From contig NZ_KB908226.1 of assembly GCF_000382365.1 (NCBI RefSeq), positions 1-64,000 of the forward strand: a stretch of 64,000 bases of DNA. The letters run 5' to 3'. A program made the translations under genes and the position numbers. The notes under the pieces were generated by a model, which had not been told where the DNA came from, did not search any database, and saw nothing but the letters and a program-made list of their open reading frames with translations. The DNA comes from Pannonibacter phragmitetus DSM 14782 (GTDB lineage Bacteria; Pseudomonadota; Alphaproteobacteria; Rhizobiales; Stappiaceae). How positions within the stretch are numbered: the stretch's first letter is position 1; each line of letters starts with the position of its first letter. Below are positions 1-9,200 of this stretch, piece after piece.

Positions 1-202
1 TGACGGCCTGCGCCTCTGGCCCCGCTCGTCGGCCAGCCTCCTCCCGGCACCAGCGGCGCAGCGTCTCGCTCGTGCAGCCGATCTTGCCAGCAATCGAGGT
101 CAGCGCCGCCCACTCCGACGGGTAATCCCCACGATGCTCCGCCACCATCCGCACGGCACGGTCGCGAAACTCACCCGAAAACTTGTTCCTTGTAGCGCTC
201 AT
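1..202 (-). CDS. IS3-family transposase OrfA, N-terminal part
   Basis: The first 67 codons of a transposase of the IS3 OrfA (HTH, Tnp_1) type. It starts with the ATG at 200-202 and runs off the window edge. The translation begins [20 protein letters not shown] and continues with [12 protein letters not shown] and [11 protein letters not shown], the usual helix-turn-helix segment that binds the element's ends. OrfA is normally joined to an OrfB integrase by programmed frameshifting; OrfB would lie outside the window. Family assignment is firm; the exact IS name cannot be given. Confidence 0.85.
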   Translation of the reverse strand, partial: MSATRNKFSGEFRDRAVRMVAEHRGDYPSEWAALTSIAGKIGCTSETLRRWCREEAGRRAGPEAQAV

Positions 203-252
203 CTCAGCTCCTTCTCACAAATAGGAGCCTCCTGGAAAGCCAGGACGGTTCA
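1..252 (-). mobile_element. IS3-family insertion sequence, one end only
   Basis: The end of an IS3-type element whose remainder lies outside the window. Reading inward from 252 on the minus strand it starts TGAACCGTCCTGG, followed by a further conserved stretch to about 225, which matches the typical IS3-group terminal inverted repeat. The first codons of an OrfA transposase follow at 202. The border falls exactly on the stop codon of the neighbouring exoprotein gene, so the insertion ended that gene. The other end and any target duplication cannot be seen. Confidence 0.85.
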
Positions 253-3200
253 CTTTCCATCATTGCCCTTTATCGTAAATACTCGCCCTCGTTCCGGTAT
301 CATGTCGATTACATAACTTGGAGCACGGTGATACGGATCATCTTTAAGAGCGCTGCCAACAGGCTGTGCACCGCTTATTTCTTGGGCGGCGTACTGTGCA
401 CGCAAGCGTTCAAACTGCGCAACATTCTGAGCTGGTCCCGCCCCACTCAACACCTCCTCAACCCGGCCGGTTTCCTTTGCCAGCTTGAAGCGCTTGAGCA
501 TGTTGATGGAGCTGGAGGGAAGGAAGACGGAGACGACGGCCGTGCCGCCCTTCAGCTGGTTCTGAAGGCGCGGGTCAAGCTCGTTCCAGCGCTTTGAAAT
601 CCGCTGGCCGGTGGCTTCGTCGATATAGACGACGGTGGCATCAACCGCCCCGCCAACGACTTCCAGAACCCCCAGCACAGCCACCGTCTGATCCGGATAG
701 TTCTCCATCGCAAGGCTGACGCCCTGCTCCACTCCGTATGCCATCGCCTGGCTGAGCGGGTCATCACCGGCACCGATCCGGGCAAGCCCTTCCAGCGGGT
801 CCCCTTCTCCGGCGCCGGCGACATAAGCTCCGGCAGCAATCATTCCCCAGACAATGAGGGGAATTGCGTTGTTTTCAGCAGCGTTGCCGCCTGTGTTGGC
901 GCCCGTATCCACATCGCCGCCCGCAAGGGCTGCAGCAAGGCCGCCAGCCAGCCGGGCAACATCAACACCCTTGGCCCGGAAACGCTCGAAGTCGCTTTCC
1001 AGAAGCGCCCTGATCGCCATAGCTTCCTGGGCTGTCAGCGTCTGGCCGCGAAGGCTCTCGGCCTGCTCCAGCTTGTCCCGAACCCAATCCTGAAGCTGAA
1101 TCTGCGCAACGAGTTCCCCTGCCACGCCGCCTGCGGCACCTCCAGCGCAGTCACCTGACTGGATCGCGCCCGTCGCACAGCCAAGCGCGGCATGGGCGAT
1201 GAGCTGGGCCGAAGTGCCGATGTCACCGTTGAACTTCGCCTGGCCAATCTCTTCGGCTGCGACCTTGCCGACCATGTCCGCCGCAGCAAGGCGCAGGGCC
1301 GGCATGAGGTTGTCACCAAAGCCGCCGCCCTGAATAACAGTCTCAACGCTGGCGTTGACCGTTGCCTTGATGAGATTGCGCTGTGCCTCCCTCAGTATCC
1401 GGTCCGCTACCGGGGCCGTTCTGGGCAGAGACTGCCCAATCCCCGACACATCCATCAGATGCGCGGTGAGGCCTGCGGTGACCATGGAGGTGACGAGGCT
1501 GCGCAGGGTGGCGGAGGAGCCGAGTTCTTCGAGCGCGCCGCCGAGGTTGCCGCGGTTGTTGACGAGGGCGACGGCGGTTTTGTTGATGAGGGCCTGAACA
1601 CCCGCCTGAAGCGCGGCTTCCAGCGCCACGTTGCCCGCAACGCCGAGGCTGGTGGCCAGCGAGGAGGAGAGCGAGGCGGTGAGGCCGCCGCTGCCTGCGG
1701 TGAGTGCGGTGGCGACCAGCGTCACCAGCGCTGCGCCTGCCTCCGTCAGCCCCTGTTCCTTGTAGTCCCACTGTTCGAAGCGGGTCTCAACCGCCTGCCA
1801 GTCCACCTTGCCGGCCAGCGCCGGATCGTCGCGAAGCTCCCCCACCCAGGAAAGCCCGGGCTGCGCGGCGAGCTGTTCGATGGAGGCTTCGAAGCTGCCG
1901 GTCTTGTGGTACTCGACGATGATGCCGTTGCCCGCGTCGATCTTCAGGCCGCCACCCGCCTCGATCTCCACGTGCGCAATTGTTTCACTCAGCTGGCCCT
2001 GATCGCGCGAGTTCCACCACAGCAGGTCTTCTTCACGCTTGCTGTCGTGGCGGTAGCTCTGGTCCGTCGTGGTGAGCAGCGCCACCTGGCCGTTTTTGGC
2101 CTCGATGCGGGTTTCCCCGCCGCTCTGCAGGCGGGCCGCCCCCAGCGCGATGTTGCCCTCGCGGCTGATGATGGCGATGTCCTCGCCGGCCGTGATGGTG
2201 GTGCGCCGGGTTTCGGTGCCTGCGGCCTGGCGGCGGATGTTGGTTTCCGTCCCCAGAAGGCCGCTGGTCTTGATATCCAGCTTCAGGTCGCGGGAGAACT
2301 GGTCCTGCACGGAGATGATGGCAAGGTTGCCGCCCGCATCCAGCGTCACCGTGCGGCGGGCTTCCAGCTCTGCGCCGGCAAGGGTCAGGTTGCCGCCGGC
2401 ATCCACCAGCATGGCGCCGCCAGCGCTCAGTTCCGCCAGCGTGTGGGTCAGGCTGCTGGCCCGGTCATAGCCGCCCTTGATGGTGTCGTCGCGGTTGCGC
2501 TCCAGCTGCAGGGCGGAGATTTCCACTGCATCACCGGCGGTGAGGACGAGATCCTCCCCGGCGGCAAAGCGCCCGCCTTCGGACAGGATGGAGCCCGAGG
2601 CGTTGATCAGCAGATCGTTGCGCGCCTCGATGCGGCCCACCTGCTGGATGCGGTCGGCATAGCCGTTGAAATAGCTGTCGCGCTGCTTCAGCGTGTCATT
2701 GGCCACCATATCCGCGTTGATGACCACGGTGCCGCCAGAAACGGTGCCCGAGCGGTTGGCGAAGAGGCTGCCGGCATCGATGATGATGTCCGCCCCGGCA
2801 AAGAGGCTGCCGCCTTCGTTGACGGTGCTGAAATCGGTGTCGATGCGCAGGTCACCCGCCGTGGCGATGAGGCCCGAGTTGGCCACCCCGCCCGCAACCA
2901 GCGTGGTGTCCCCGCCGGCGCGGATCTGGGCCGAGGCCACCTGCGTGCTGTTGCGCAAGGCGGCCAGATACAGCCGGGGCACGAGCACGTCCTGCCCGTT
3001 GACGTTCCGCTTCTCCAGCCAGACGATATCGCGCGTCAGCGCGGCGGCCTGCTCCTTCGTCAGGGCAAGGCCCGGCGTCAACTGCAGGTCCCCCTGCACG
3101 GCAAGGGCATTGTCATAGAGCTGGCGCATCAACTCGATCGGGTCGAGGCCCGTGCCCAGATCCAGCGTGCCGGTCTGGTTGAAGATCTGCTCGCGGATCA

Positions 3201-6200
3201 GGCGGAACTCGGCATAGGCATCGCCAAAGCGCCGCTCGATGGCCGCAGGATCGTAGTTGCCCACGCGGGAGAGGAAATAGTCGGAACTCAGATATTTGCT
3301 GAGGTCGACAAACTCGGAGCGTGTTTCGATGAGGAACGGCGCATCCGGGCTCTGGGCCTGCTCGAAGGTTGCCTCGCGGCCGATGAGGCCGTCGATGCTG
3401 ATGTCGAGGGATCCGGTTCCGGCAAAATCCCGCGCTGCCGTGCTGGCATCCACCAGCGCCGGATCCAGCGCCCGCTCGCCCGAGGCAAGGCCGATCTGGC
3501 CTGCGGCCTCCCGCACCGCGTTGTTGGTCAGGAAACCGGTGACATCCGCGTCCAGATCCCCGCCCGCCACGATGGTACCGAAGACCTGATCATAGGTGGA
3601 GGACTCGGTATCCGTGTCCGTCGTCGTCCAGTAGCGCGTCTTGCGGCTGAGGCAGATACCCAGGACGCGCCGGGCGCAGTAACGCTCGGAATGCTGGGTG
3701 ACGGCTCTTGTCACCACGGTCTCGATCAGATCACGCCCCTCGTTGACCACGGTTGTGGCCGCCAGCGTCATGTCACCGCCAGAGGCAATCTGGCTGTAGC
3801 TGTTGGTCAGCGTATCCGTGCTGACGGTCAGCGTGCCACCCGCAAGGATCTGGCCTGCCGGGCCATTGGCCGTTGCCTTCTCGCGGGTCGTCTCCACCGT
3901 TGTGGTGGTGTTGCCGGAAGTGCTGGAGGTGCTCGTCGTCTCCGTGGTCACCACCAGCCCGTCGCGGCTGTTCGTGATGGTGCCGGCCGCCAGCGCCATG
4001 TTGCCGGAGACGGCCTCGATGGTGCCGGAGCGGTTATCGATGGCAGCCGCACGCGTGCTGCTGCGGCCAGCGATGGTCAGATTGCGTTCGGCCAGAATAT
4101 CGGCAATGACATTCGTCAGCGTGCCGTCGAGCAGGATGGCCAGATCCGTGCCGCCATAGAGGAGGCCGGTGTTGTCGAGATTGCCCGAAAGCGCGAGGTC
4201 CAGCGCCCCGCCTGAAGAGCCGAGAGCCCCTACGTTGACAAGCGATGCCGCCTTGAGGCTGACGCCCGCGCCGCCATTCACCGAAGCGCCGGAGGCAACT
4301 GTTACCGCGCCTGCCAGTTCGCCGCTGATGCCCTCAAGCGTGAGAAGTCCGGCAGAGACCAGACGCCCGCCGAAGAGCGTTGCGCCATCGGTGGCAAGCG
4401 TCACCGGCCCTTGCACCAGGGTTTCGGTGCCAAGCTCCAGAGCTCCAGCGCTTGTGACGTTGAGCGCACCGGCATAGGCCACAAGGCTGCCCCGGCTGAG
4501 GAAGCTGCCTGCGTCCACCGTCACCGTGCCGCCGTTGATGGTGCCGGAGGAGGTGAGCGTGGTGCCGGAAGCGTCCAGCGTCAGCGCGCCGCCCGCAGCC
4601 ATGATGCCGCTGCTTGACAGCGTACCGCCTGCCTTGATCAGGGCGCCGGAGGTGCTGGAAAGGGTGCCGGCATTTTCCAGCGCGCCAAGGCTCGTCACCT
4701 CAAGGCCATTTCCAGCCGCCGTGGACTGTCCGCCGATGATGCCGTCATTGCGGATGCTGGCAGCAGAAACGGTCACCTTGCCATCCGCCGCGACGACAGC
4801 GCCGCTGCCGGTGGTCAGTGCCCCGGTGGAGACGAGGCTCAGGGTGGAGGCGGAAACCGTGCGGCCGTTGACGGCCATGTTGCCTGCCGATGTCAGGCTG
4901 ACGCCGCCGTTGGCCGAAACTTCGCCGTCCTGGCTCAGCGCACCCTCGGTGCTCGCCAGCGTGGCGCTGCCAAGGGCGGCAAGGCTGGCCGTGGACGTGA
5001 GGCTTGCGGCCTGCGCCAGCAGATTGCCGCCAGAGGCATAGCGGCCATTTTCCAGCGCCAGCGCCGCATCGGAGCGCAGGGCGATATCCCCGGCGGCGGT
5101 CACATTGGCGTTGAGCGCAGCGATCCGCTCTGCCGACAGGATCATGTCCCCGCGAGAGCGCAGGGCCGTCACCCCATCAGCCGAGGCGCGGTTGATTAGA
5201 AGCTCGTTGGCTGTGACAGACAGACGCCCTGCCCCGGCGAGCTGACCGGCACGGGCATCCACGGTGTCCGCCTCGACACTGAGCGTGCCGCTGGTGCCCT
5301 GCGTGCCATCGGCTGCGGTCCCGGAGGCGGCAAGCGCGCCTTCGCCCAGCGTGACTGCGCCGCCCTTCAGCGCCACATCGCCCGTGGCTGCCACCAGCGC
5401 GCCATCGCGCAGCGCAACGCCCTTCAGCCCCTCAAGGACAATGGCTTCATCGGAGAAGAGCGTGCTCGTCACCTCCACCACATCGCGGGTGGAGCGGGCG
5501 GAAATCGTCTGCGTGGCCCGTGCCTTGCCGAGTGTCAGCTTGCCATCGGCGGAAAGCGACATGGCCCCGGCATTGGCCGCCATCTGGCCCGACATGCGCA
5601 CGCCCGCGCCCTGATCGGTGGAGATGACCTTGATCTTGCCCGCATACATGCCGCCCAGCAGGGAGGAGTCGATGGCAATGCCCGGCTCCTCGCCATCGCT
5701 GCCCAGCGGCGTCACGAGGCCGGAGGCGTAGTCATAGGCGTTGCGGCCTGCGATGAGGTTCAGCTCGCCGCCCGACAGCACGGGCCCGTTGACGGAGATG
5801 CGGCGCGATACGATGTCGAACACCGAAACGCCGCCAAGATTGGCGCCCTTTTCGCCGATCAGCACATCGCCGCGCTCGACGCGGAAGCCCGTCAGCCGGC
5901 CATCGGCGCCGATTTCCGGCAGGCCTGTTGTCAGCGTGGTGCGGGGCGTGTTGAGGAAGCCGCAGCCGTTGCAGGTAACGCCATTGGGGTTGGCGATGAT
6001 CACATCGGCCTGCGCGCCATGAACCTCCACCATGCCTTCCAGCAGGGAGCGGCTGGTGCCGGTGACCTCGTTGAGGATGACGCTGGCAGGGCCGGAGGTG
6101 GCAAGGTTCGGGTTGCCAGGCACAACGCCGCCCAGCTGCGACAGGCCCACATCCTGATTGTTGTTGTTGAGGATCAGGCCCGGCGTGCCGACGTTGAAGC

Positions 6201-6441
6201 TGTCGTATTTGTTATGCGACAGGCCGGCATCATTGGGGGTGACGATGTTGACCATCGGCACGCCATTAGGCGCAACGCCAGCCTCCTGCGCGCGCAAAGC
6301 GATGGGCTGGATGACGATCAGCGCACTCAGCGTGCTGGCCAGCAGCCTGCGGCCGAAACCCTGCAGGACTGAAACGGTCTTCGTACCCAGACCTGTAACG
6401 GTCCGGCGGAAACGGCTTGCGCGTTGGGCCATCTTGGTCAT
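250..6441 (-). CDS. FhaB/CdiA-like two-partner-secretion exoprotein, C-terminus cut by IS
   Basis: A 2063-residue TpsA exoprotein (filamentous haemagglutinin/CdiA type) exported through the FhaC-like partner encoded upstream. Residues 1-50 are a long, basic signal region with a hydrophobic core (LLASTLSALIVIQPIALRAQ). The TPS secretion domain follows, with the hallmark NPNG (151-154) and a CNGC pair (157-160). The middle is made of beta-helix repeats (GG.L...A..L.N.G). A pretoxin-like AENN motif, a variant of VENN, sits at about residue 1855. The last ~35 residues (GSALKDDPYHRAPSYV) resemble the start of a C-terminal domain found on such proteins, but the frame ends at KGNDGK with a TGA supplied by the IS terminal repeat. 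The protein is therefore a truncated effector. No immunity gene is visible. The two candidate ATGs at 6441 and 6432 both have weak ribosome sites. Confidence 0.9.
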   Translation of the reverse strand: MTKMAQRASRFRRTVTGLGTKTVSVLQGFGRRLLASTLSALIVIQPIALRAQEAGVAPNGVPMVNIVTPNDAGLSHNKYDSFNVGTPGLILNNNNQDVGLSQLGGVVPGNPNLATSGPASVILNEVTGTSRSLLEGMVEVHGAQADVIIANPNGVTCNGCGFLNTPRTTLTTGLPEIGADGRLTGFRVERGDVLIGEKGANLGGVSVFDIVSRRISVNGPVLSGGELNLIAGRNAYDYASGLVTPLGSDGEEPGIAIDSSLLGGMYAGKIKVISTDQGAGVRMSGQMAANAGAMSLSADGKLTLGKARATQTISARSTRDVVEVTSTLFSDEAIVLEGLKGVALRDGALVAATGDVALKGGAVTLGEGALAASGTAADGTQGTSGTLSVEADTVDARAGQLAGAGRLSVTANELLINRASADGVTALRSRGDMILSAERIAALNANVTAAGDIALRSDAALALENGRYASGGNLLAQAASLTSTASLAALGSATLASTEGALSQDGEVSANGGVSLTSAGNMAVNGRTVSASTLSLVSTGALTTGSGAVVAADGKVTVSAASIRNDGIIGGQSTAAGNGLEVTSLGALENAGTLSSTSGALIKAGGTLSSSGIMAAGGALTLDASGTTLTSSGTINGGTVTVDAGSFLSRGSLVAYAGALNVTSAGALELGTETLVQGPVTLATDGATLFGGRLVSAGLLTLEGISGELAGAVTVASGASVNGGAGVSLKAASLVNVGALGSSGGALDLALSGNLDNTGLLYGGTDLAILLDGTLTNVIADILAERNLTIAGRSSTRAAAIDNRSGTIEAVSGNMALAAGTITNSRDGLVVTTETTSTSSTSGNTTTTVETTREKATANGPAGQILAGGTLTVSTDTLTNSYSQIASGGDMTLAATTVVNEGRDLIETVVTRAVTQHSERYCARRVLGICLSRKTRYWTTTDTDTESSTYDQVFGTIVAGGDLDADVTGFLTNNAVREAAGQIGLASGERALDPALVDASTAARDFAGTGSLDISIDGLIGREATFEQAQSPDAPFLIETRSEFVDLSKYLSSDYFLSRVGNYDPAAIERRFGDAYAEFRLIREQIFNQTGTLDLGTGLDPIELMRQLYDNALAVQGDLQLTPGLALTKEQAAALTRDIVWLEKRNVNGQDVLVPRLYLAALRNSTQVASAQIRAGGDTTLVAGGVANSGLIATAGDLRIDTDFSTVNEGGSLFAGADIIIDAGSLFANRSGTVSGGTVVINADMVANDTLKQRDSYFNGYADRIQQVGRIEARNDLLINASGSILSEGGRFAAGEDLVLTAGDAVEISALQLERNRDDTIKGGYDRASSLTHTLAELSAGGAMLVDAGGNLTLAGAELEARRTVTLDAGGNLAIISVQDQFSRDLKLDIKTSGLLGTETNIRRQAAGTETRRTTITAGEDIAIISREGNIALGAARLQSGGETRIEAKNGQVALLTTTDQSYRHDSKREEDLLWWNSRDQGQLSETIAHVEIEAGGGLKIDAGNGIIVEYHKTGSFEASIEQLAAQPGLSWVGELRDDPALAGKVDWQAVETRFEQWDYKEQGLTEAGAALVTLVATALTAGSGGLTASLSSSLATSLGVAGNVALEAALQAGVQALINKTAVALVNNRGNLGGALEELGSSATLRSLVTSMVTAGLTAHLMDVSGIGQSLPRTAPVADRILREAQRNLIKATVNASVETVIQGGGFGDNLMPALRLAAADMVGKVAAEEIGQAKFNGDIGTSAQLIAHAALGCATGAIQSGDCAGGAAGGVAGELVAQIQLQDWVRDKLEQAESLRGQTLTAQEAMAIRALLESDFERFRAKGVDVARLAGGLAAALAGGDVDTGANTGGNAAENNAIPLIVWGMIAAGAYVAGAGEGDPLEGLARIGAGDDPLSQAMAYGVEQGVSLAMENYPDQTVAVLGVLEVVGGAVDATVVYIDEATGQRISKRWNELDPRLQNQLKGGTAVVSVFLPSSSINMLKRFKLAKETGRVEEVLSGAGPAQNVAQFERLRAQYAAQEISGAQPVGSALKDDPYHRAPSYVIDMIPERGRVFTIKGNDGK

Positions 6442-6493
6442 CCGTTCAAATGTTCAGCCATGGCCCCTCAAGGGGTCATGGGAGATCCAGTCG

Positions 6494-8257
6494 TCAGAAG
6501 GAAATCGCCACCCGCCCCAGGAAAAGGCCTGAGGAGGGTTTCTGGGCGGCCGGCAAATCCGGCTCGATCAGCAAATCACTGTAGGAAATATCGAAACTCA
6601 CGCGGCCGCTGCGGTTGCGCAGGCCAACGGCAGCGCCCAGCATGCTGCCGGACACGCCATTGCCCTTCCCGGCAGCCAGGGTGCGGCCAAAATCGACCGC
6701 CACATAGGGTTCAACCCGCCCCAGAAACCGGGCCAGCTGCGCATGTTCGGGAGCCGGCAGAAGCAGCGACACTTCATTGCGCCAGACGTAGCCCCGGTCG
6801 CCATAAAGCACGCTGTCGCGCACACCGCGCACGGTGTAGTAACCGCCGGTGGCAATCTGCTCGGAGCCGAACAGCCGCTCGCTGGACCACTGTCCGGTCG
6901 CGTTGGAATTGAACAGCAGGTTCGCCTCACCCACCGGAAAGGCGCGGAAATAACCAAGCGAAGCAGTAACCTTGTTAAACTGGGCGCGCGGCGTGCCGGG
7001 CGCTGCCCATTTGTCGCGGACGGCCCCCAGCGCATCAAGGCCACGGTTATAGGCAACGGACGCACTGGCCTGTCCGCCGAGAAACTGGCGCGAATGGCCC
7101 AGCTCGAAGGTGCCGATGGCCAGCACGCGGCTGGACACGTCGATGCGGTTGCCGAGGATGAAGTTCTCGGTTTCCTTCCAGGTCAGGCGGCTTGTGGCCC
7201 AGGTCTTGGAGGTCTGATCCCGGTGCAGCACCCGCGACACATAAGGCGAGAGGGAGCGCGAGCCGCCCGAGGTGTCGATCTGGGAGAACTGCCCCTCGAT
7301 GTTGGAGCGGTAATTACTCCAGCTGCCATTGAGGCCAGCCGTCCAATAGCCGAAGGGCACGGAGACGGCGCCGTTCAGCGTGTTGCTGTCCGGGCGCTTG
7401 GGCGAAATGAACAGCGGGTGCCGGTCCATGGAGCGCTGGAAGCCGAAGCTCCACTGGTCATTGATGCCGAACACATTGTCGAGGCCAAGGTCCACGCGGC
7501 TCTGATAGATGCCGGTTGCCTCGGAGCCCAGATTGTCCGCACCATAGCTCAGCGCCCAGAACTGCCCGCGCTCGATGGCGACCGCCAGCACGCTGTCGCC
7601 CAGCTCTGCGCCCGGCTCCAGCGTGATCGTGGCCGTGCTGGAATTCACCCGGTTGATCTGGTCCAGCCCCTGCTCCACATCGCGCAGGTTCAGCGGCTTG
7701 CCCTTCATGCCGGGAAAGGCGGTGACGAGACGGCCGGTGCCAATCTGCTCGCCCTTGAGCACCACGTCCTCAAGCTGGCCTTCCACGATCTCGACCCGGA
7801 GGGCTCCGGTCGAAAGATCCTGTTCCGGCAGATAGGCGCGCGAGGCGATGTAGCCGCGCGTGAGATAAAGCTGCGTCAGGTCTTCCAGAACGCCATTCAG
7901 TTCGGCAAGGCCCAGACAGCGGCCCTGCCACTTGGCAGTCACGGCATTGATGCGGGTCTGCGGCACCAGAGTGGCGCCGGTCACGCTGATGGTCTGAACA
8001 TCCACGCAGGTGCCGCCCGGCGGCGGCCCGGCGTCACGCGGAGTATCGAGAACTGCGCCCGACGGCGCGCGGCGCTGGGTCTCCAGGCTTTCAGCCTCGA
8101 AAAGCCGTTGCTGCTCGGAGAAACGGCGCTGGATTTCCTCGGCCTGACGTGCGGCCTGATCGGCAGCGCTCTGCGCAAGGGCAGGCCCGGCGAAGCCAAG
8201 GCCGGTGACGGAGGCCAGCAGCAGCGGGCGCAGAGGCAAGCGGGAAAGACCCCTCAT
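6494..8257 (-). CDS. ShlB/FhaC-type outer-membrane TPS transporter
   Basis: A 587-residue TpsB protein that moves the adjacent exoprotein across the outer membrane. A signal peptide (MRGLSRLPLRPLLLASVTGL) is followed by a linker rich in Gln and Arg. A POTRA domain at about 85-155 includes CLGLAELNGVLEDLTQLYLTRGYIASRAYLPEQ (given here in its recognisable core only). A second POTRA follows, then a 16-strand barrel with the ShlB motifs and a C-terminus ending in a barrel-type VAISF. Its start overlaps the stop of the IalB-like gene by 4 bp (ATGA), and its stop lies 52 bp before the exoprotein ATG, so the three genes form one operon. Confidence 0.92.
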   Translation of the reverse strand: MRGLSRLPLRPLLLASVTGLGFAGPALAQSAADQAARQAEEIQRRFSEQQRLFEAESLETQRRAPSGAVLDTPRDAGPPPGGTCVDVQTISVTGATLVPQTRINAVTAKWQGRCLGLAELNGVLEDLTQLYLTRGYIASRAYLPEQDLSTGALRVEIVEGQLEDVVLKGEQIGTGRLVTAFPGMKGKPLNLRDVEQGLDQINRVNSSTATITLEPGAELGDSVLAVAIERGQFWALSYGADNLGSEATGIYQSRVDLGLDNVFGINDQWSFGFQRSMDRHPLFISPKRPDSNTLNGAVSVPFGYWTAGLNGSWSNYRSNIEGQFSQIDTSGGSRSLSPYVSRVLHRDQTSKTWATSRLTWKETENFILGNRIDVSSRVLAIGTFELGHSRQFLGGQASASVAYNRGLDALGAVRDKWAAPGTPRAQFNKVTASLGYFRAFPVGEANLLFNSNATGQWSSERLFGSEQIATGGYYTVRGVRDSVLYGDRGYVWRNEVSLLLPAPEHAQLARFLGRVEPYVAVDFGRTLAAGKGNGVSGSMLGAAVGLRNRSGRVSFDISYSDLLIEPDLPAAQKPSSGLFLGRVAISF

Positions 8258-8943
8258 CCGCCCTCTCCTGCCGCACCGTCCGGCACCTTGCCCGAGGCCA
8301 GCGCCTCAAAGCCCTTGGTGAAGCCGGCGAGGGAGAAAGACACCTTCACCGCCCGGCCATTCAGCAGGCGGAAATAGGCCGTGCCATCGGACGCCTTCTG
8401 CATCTGGCCGATCATGCCCTTGTCCAGCGGCACAACGGCAAAGCAGCCCAGATGATTGCAGTTGCGGTAACGGAACAGTGCCGGCTTGCCCTGCCCGGCC
8501 TGCAGGCCGAAATCAGACGGCAGGTCCACGTCCAGCGGGGTCAGCACCACCAGCACCCAGTCCGCCTTGCCGGACCTGTCGGCAGCCTTGGAAACAGCGA
8601 GCGTCAGCAGCTCAACAGGCTGGCCCTCATGCTCCACCATCAGCGGCTGCACCAGTTCGCAAGGGTTGCCGCTCTCCGCCCCAACGCATTTCAGCAGCCA
8701 ATCCCCGAATTGCCCGGACACGGGCTGGCCTGGAGCCGCACTGTCCTGAGCGCGGGACGCAAAATACCCTCCAGAAACATTAAGAATTAAGACTGCAAAA
8801 AGAACAAACTGAGCGTATTTCAGAAATCTTGAAAAAGAAAAACCGCGAGAAAACAGCGCATATCCGGATTTGAAGACCCGCGAAATACAGGCACCGGAAT
8901 TCACAACCTCATTTCCATTAAAGGTATAGATAGCACCCGCCAA
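8254..8943 (-). CDS. IalB-family periplasmic protein, first gene of the TPS operon
   Basis: A 229-residue protein. After a ~40-residue AT-rich N-terminus it has one hydrophobic segment (FVLFAVLILNVSGGYFAS) that acts as signal or anchor. The C-terminal domain has the features of the invasion-associated locus B family: FGDWLLKC, CELVQ, a conserved cysteine pair (YRNCNHLGC) and the closing VSFSLAGFTKGFEAL. The start is a TTG at 8941-8943, chosen because GGAG lies 7 nt upstream in frame with the whole domain; an in-frame GTG 13 codons later is an alternative. The protein is co-transcribed with the transporter and exoprotein, so a periplasmic role in exoprotein secretion is an inference from context. 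Its AT-rich 5' end differs from the GC-rich neighbours. Confidence 0.82.
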   Translation of the reverse strand: MAGAIYTFNGNEVVNSGACISRVFKSGYALFSRGFSFSRFLKYAQFVLFAVLILNVSGGYFASRAQDSAAPGQPVSGQFGDWLLKCVGAESGNPCELVQPLMVEHEGQPVELLTLAVSKAADRSGKADWVLVVLTPLDVDLPSDFGLQAGQGKPALFRYRNCNHLGCFAVVPLDKGMIGQMQKASDGTAYFRLLNGRAVKVSFSLAGFTKGFEALASGKVPDGAAGEGG

Positions 8944-8958
8944 ATCAATGCTCCATAC

Positions 8959-8981
8959 AACCTGCCATATCAGGTTTTATA
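8959..8981 (-). promoter_or_regulatory. -10 box and overlapping inverted repeat of the TPS operon promoter
   Basis: On the minus strand TATAAA (8976-8981) is a good -10 box with no clear -35, as expected for an activator-dependent promoter. The inverted repeat AACCTG-CCATAT-CAGGTT (8959-8976) begins right at the -10 and covers the expected start site near 8969, a suitable place for a repressor. The half-sites recall LuxR-type boxes, but the spacing is shorter than usual, so the regulator is unknown. Confidence 0.5.
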
Positions 8982-9002
8982 CGTAGCAAACCTGGACCTA
9001 AA

Positions 9003-9018
9003 TGTGACCTTGATCACA
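9003..9018. promoter_or_regulatory. CRP/cAMP-receptor-type binding site
   Basis: TGTGA-CCTTGA-TCACA is a perfect match to the classical CRP half-site pair, embedded in a longer near-palindrome (AAATGTGA...TCACATT). Its centre at 9010.5 is 41.5 bp upstream of the start point expected from the -10 box at 8976-8981, the standard class II activator position for the TPS operon. The role is inferred from spacing. Confidence 0.65.
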
Positions 9019-9200
9019 TTCTTTTCGCTTCAGATGACATTGGCAAAAATGCTTAAACTTCAGAAACATATGCAATCAGGGAGCCGTCCGCCTGACGCTG
9101 TGCAATTTTCGGAGAGCCTGAACCAAGGCAACAATGAGGCAAAACGGCAGGCCGAAGCGCGTCCGCAGCCTGCCTTGCCGGCGCAGAAGCGCCACAACTC

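Noticed and set aside
250-1000. An intact contact-dependent inhibition toxin with immunity gene
   Set aside because: The C-terminal domain is cut by the IS and no small gene lies between the exoprotein and the IS, so only a truncated effector can be claimed.
1192-4215. A 1007-codon open frame on the plus strand
   Set aside because: It is antisense to the exoprotein gene, whose GC-rich repeats keep several frames open. Its translation is Arg/Ala/Gly/His-rich without any domain.
8959-8976. A LuxR-type quorum-sensing box
   Set aside because: The half-sites ACCTG/CAGGT fit, but the total length is 16 bp instead of the usual 18-20 and no luxI/luxR gene is in the window. Kept only as an unassigned palindrome.
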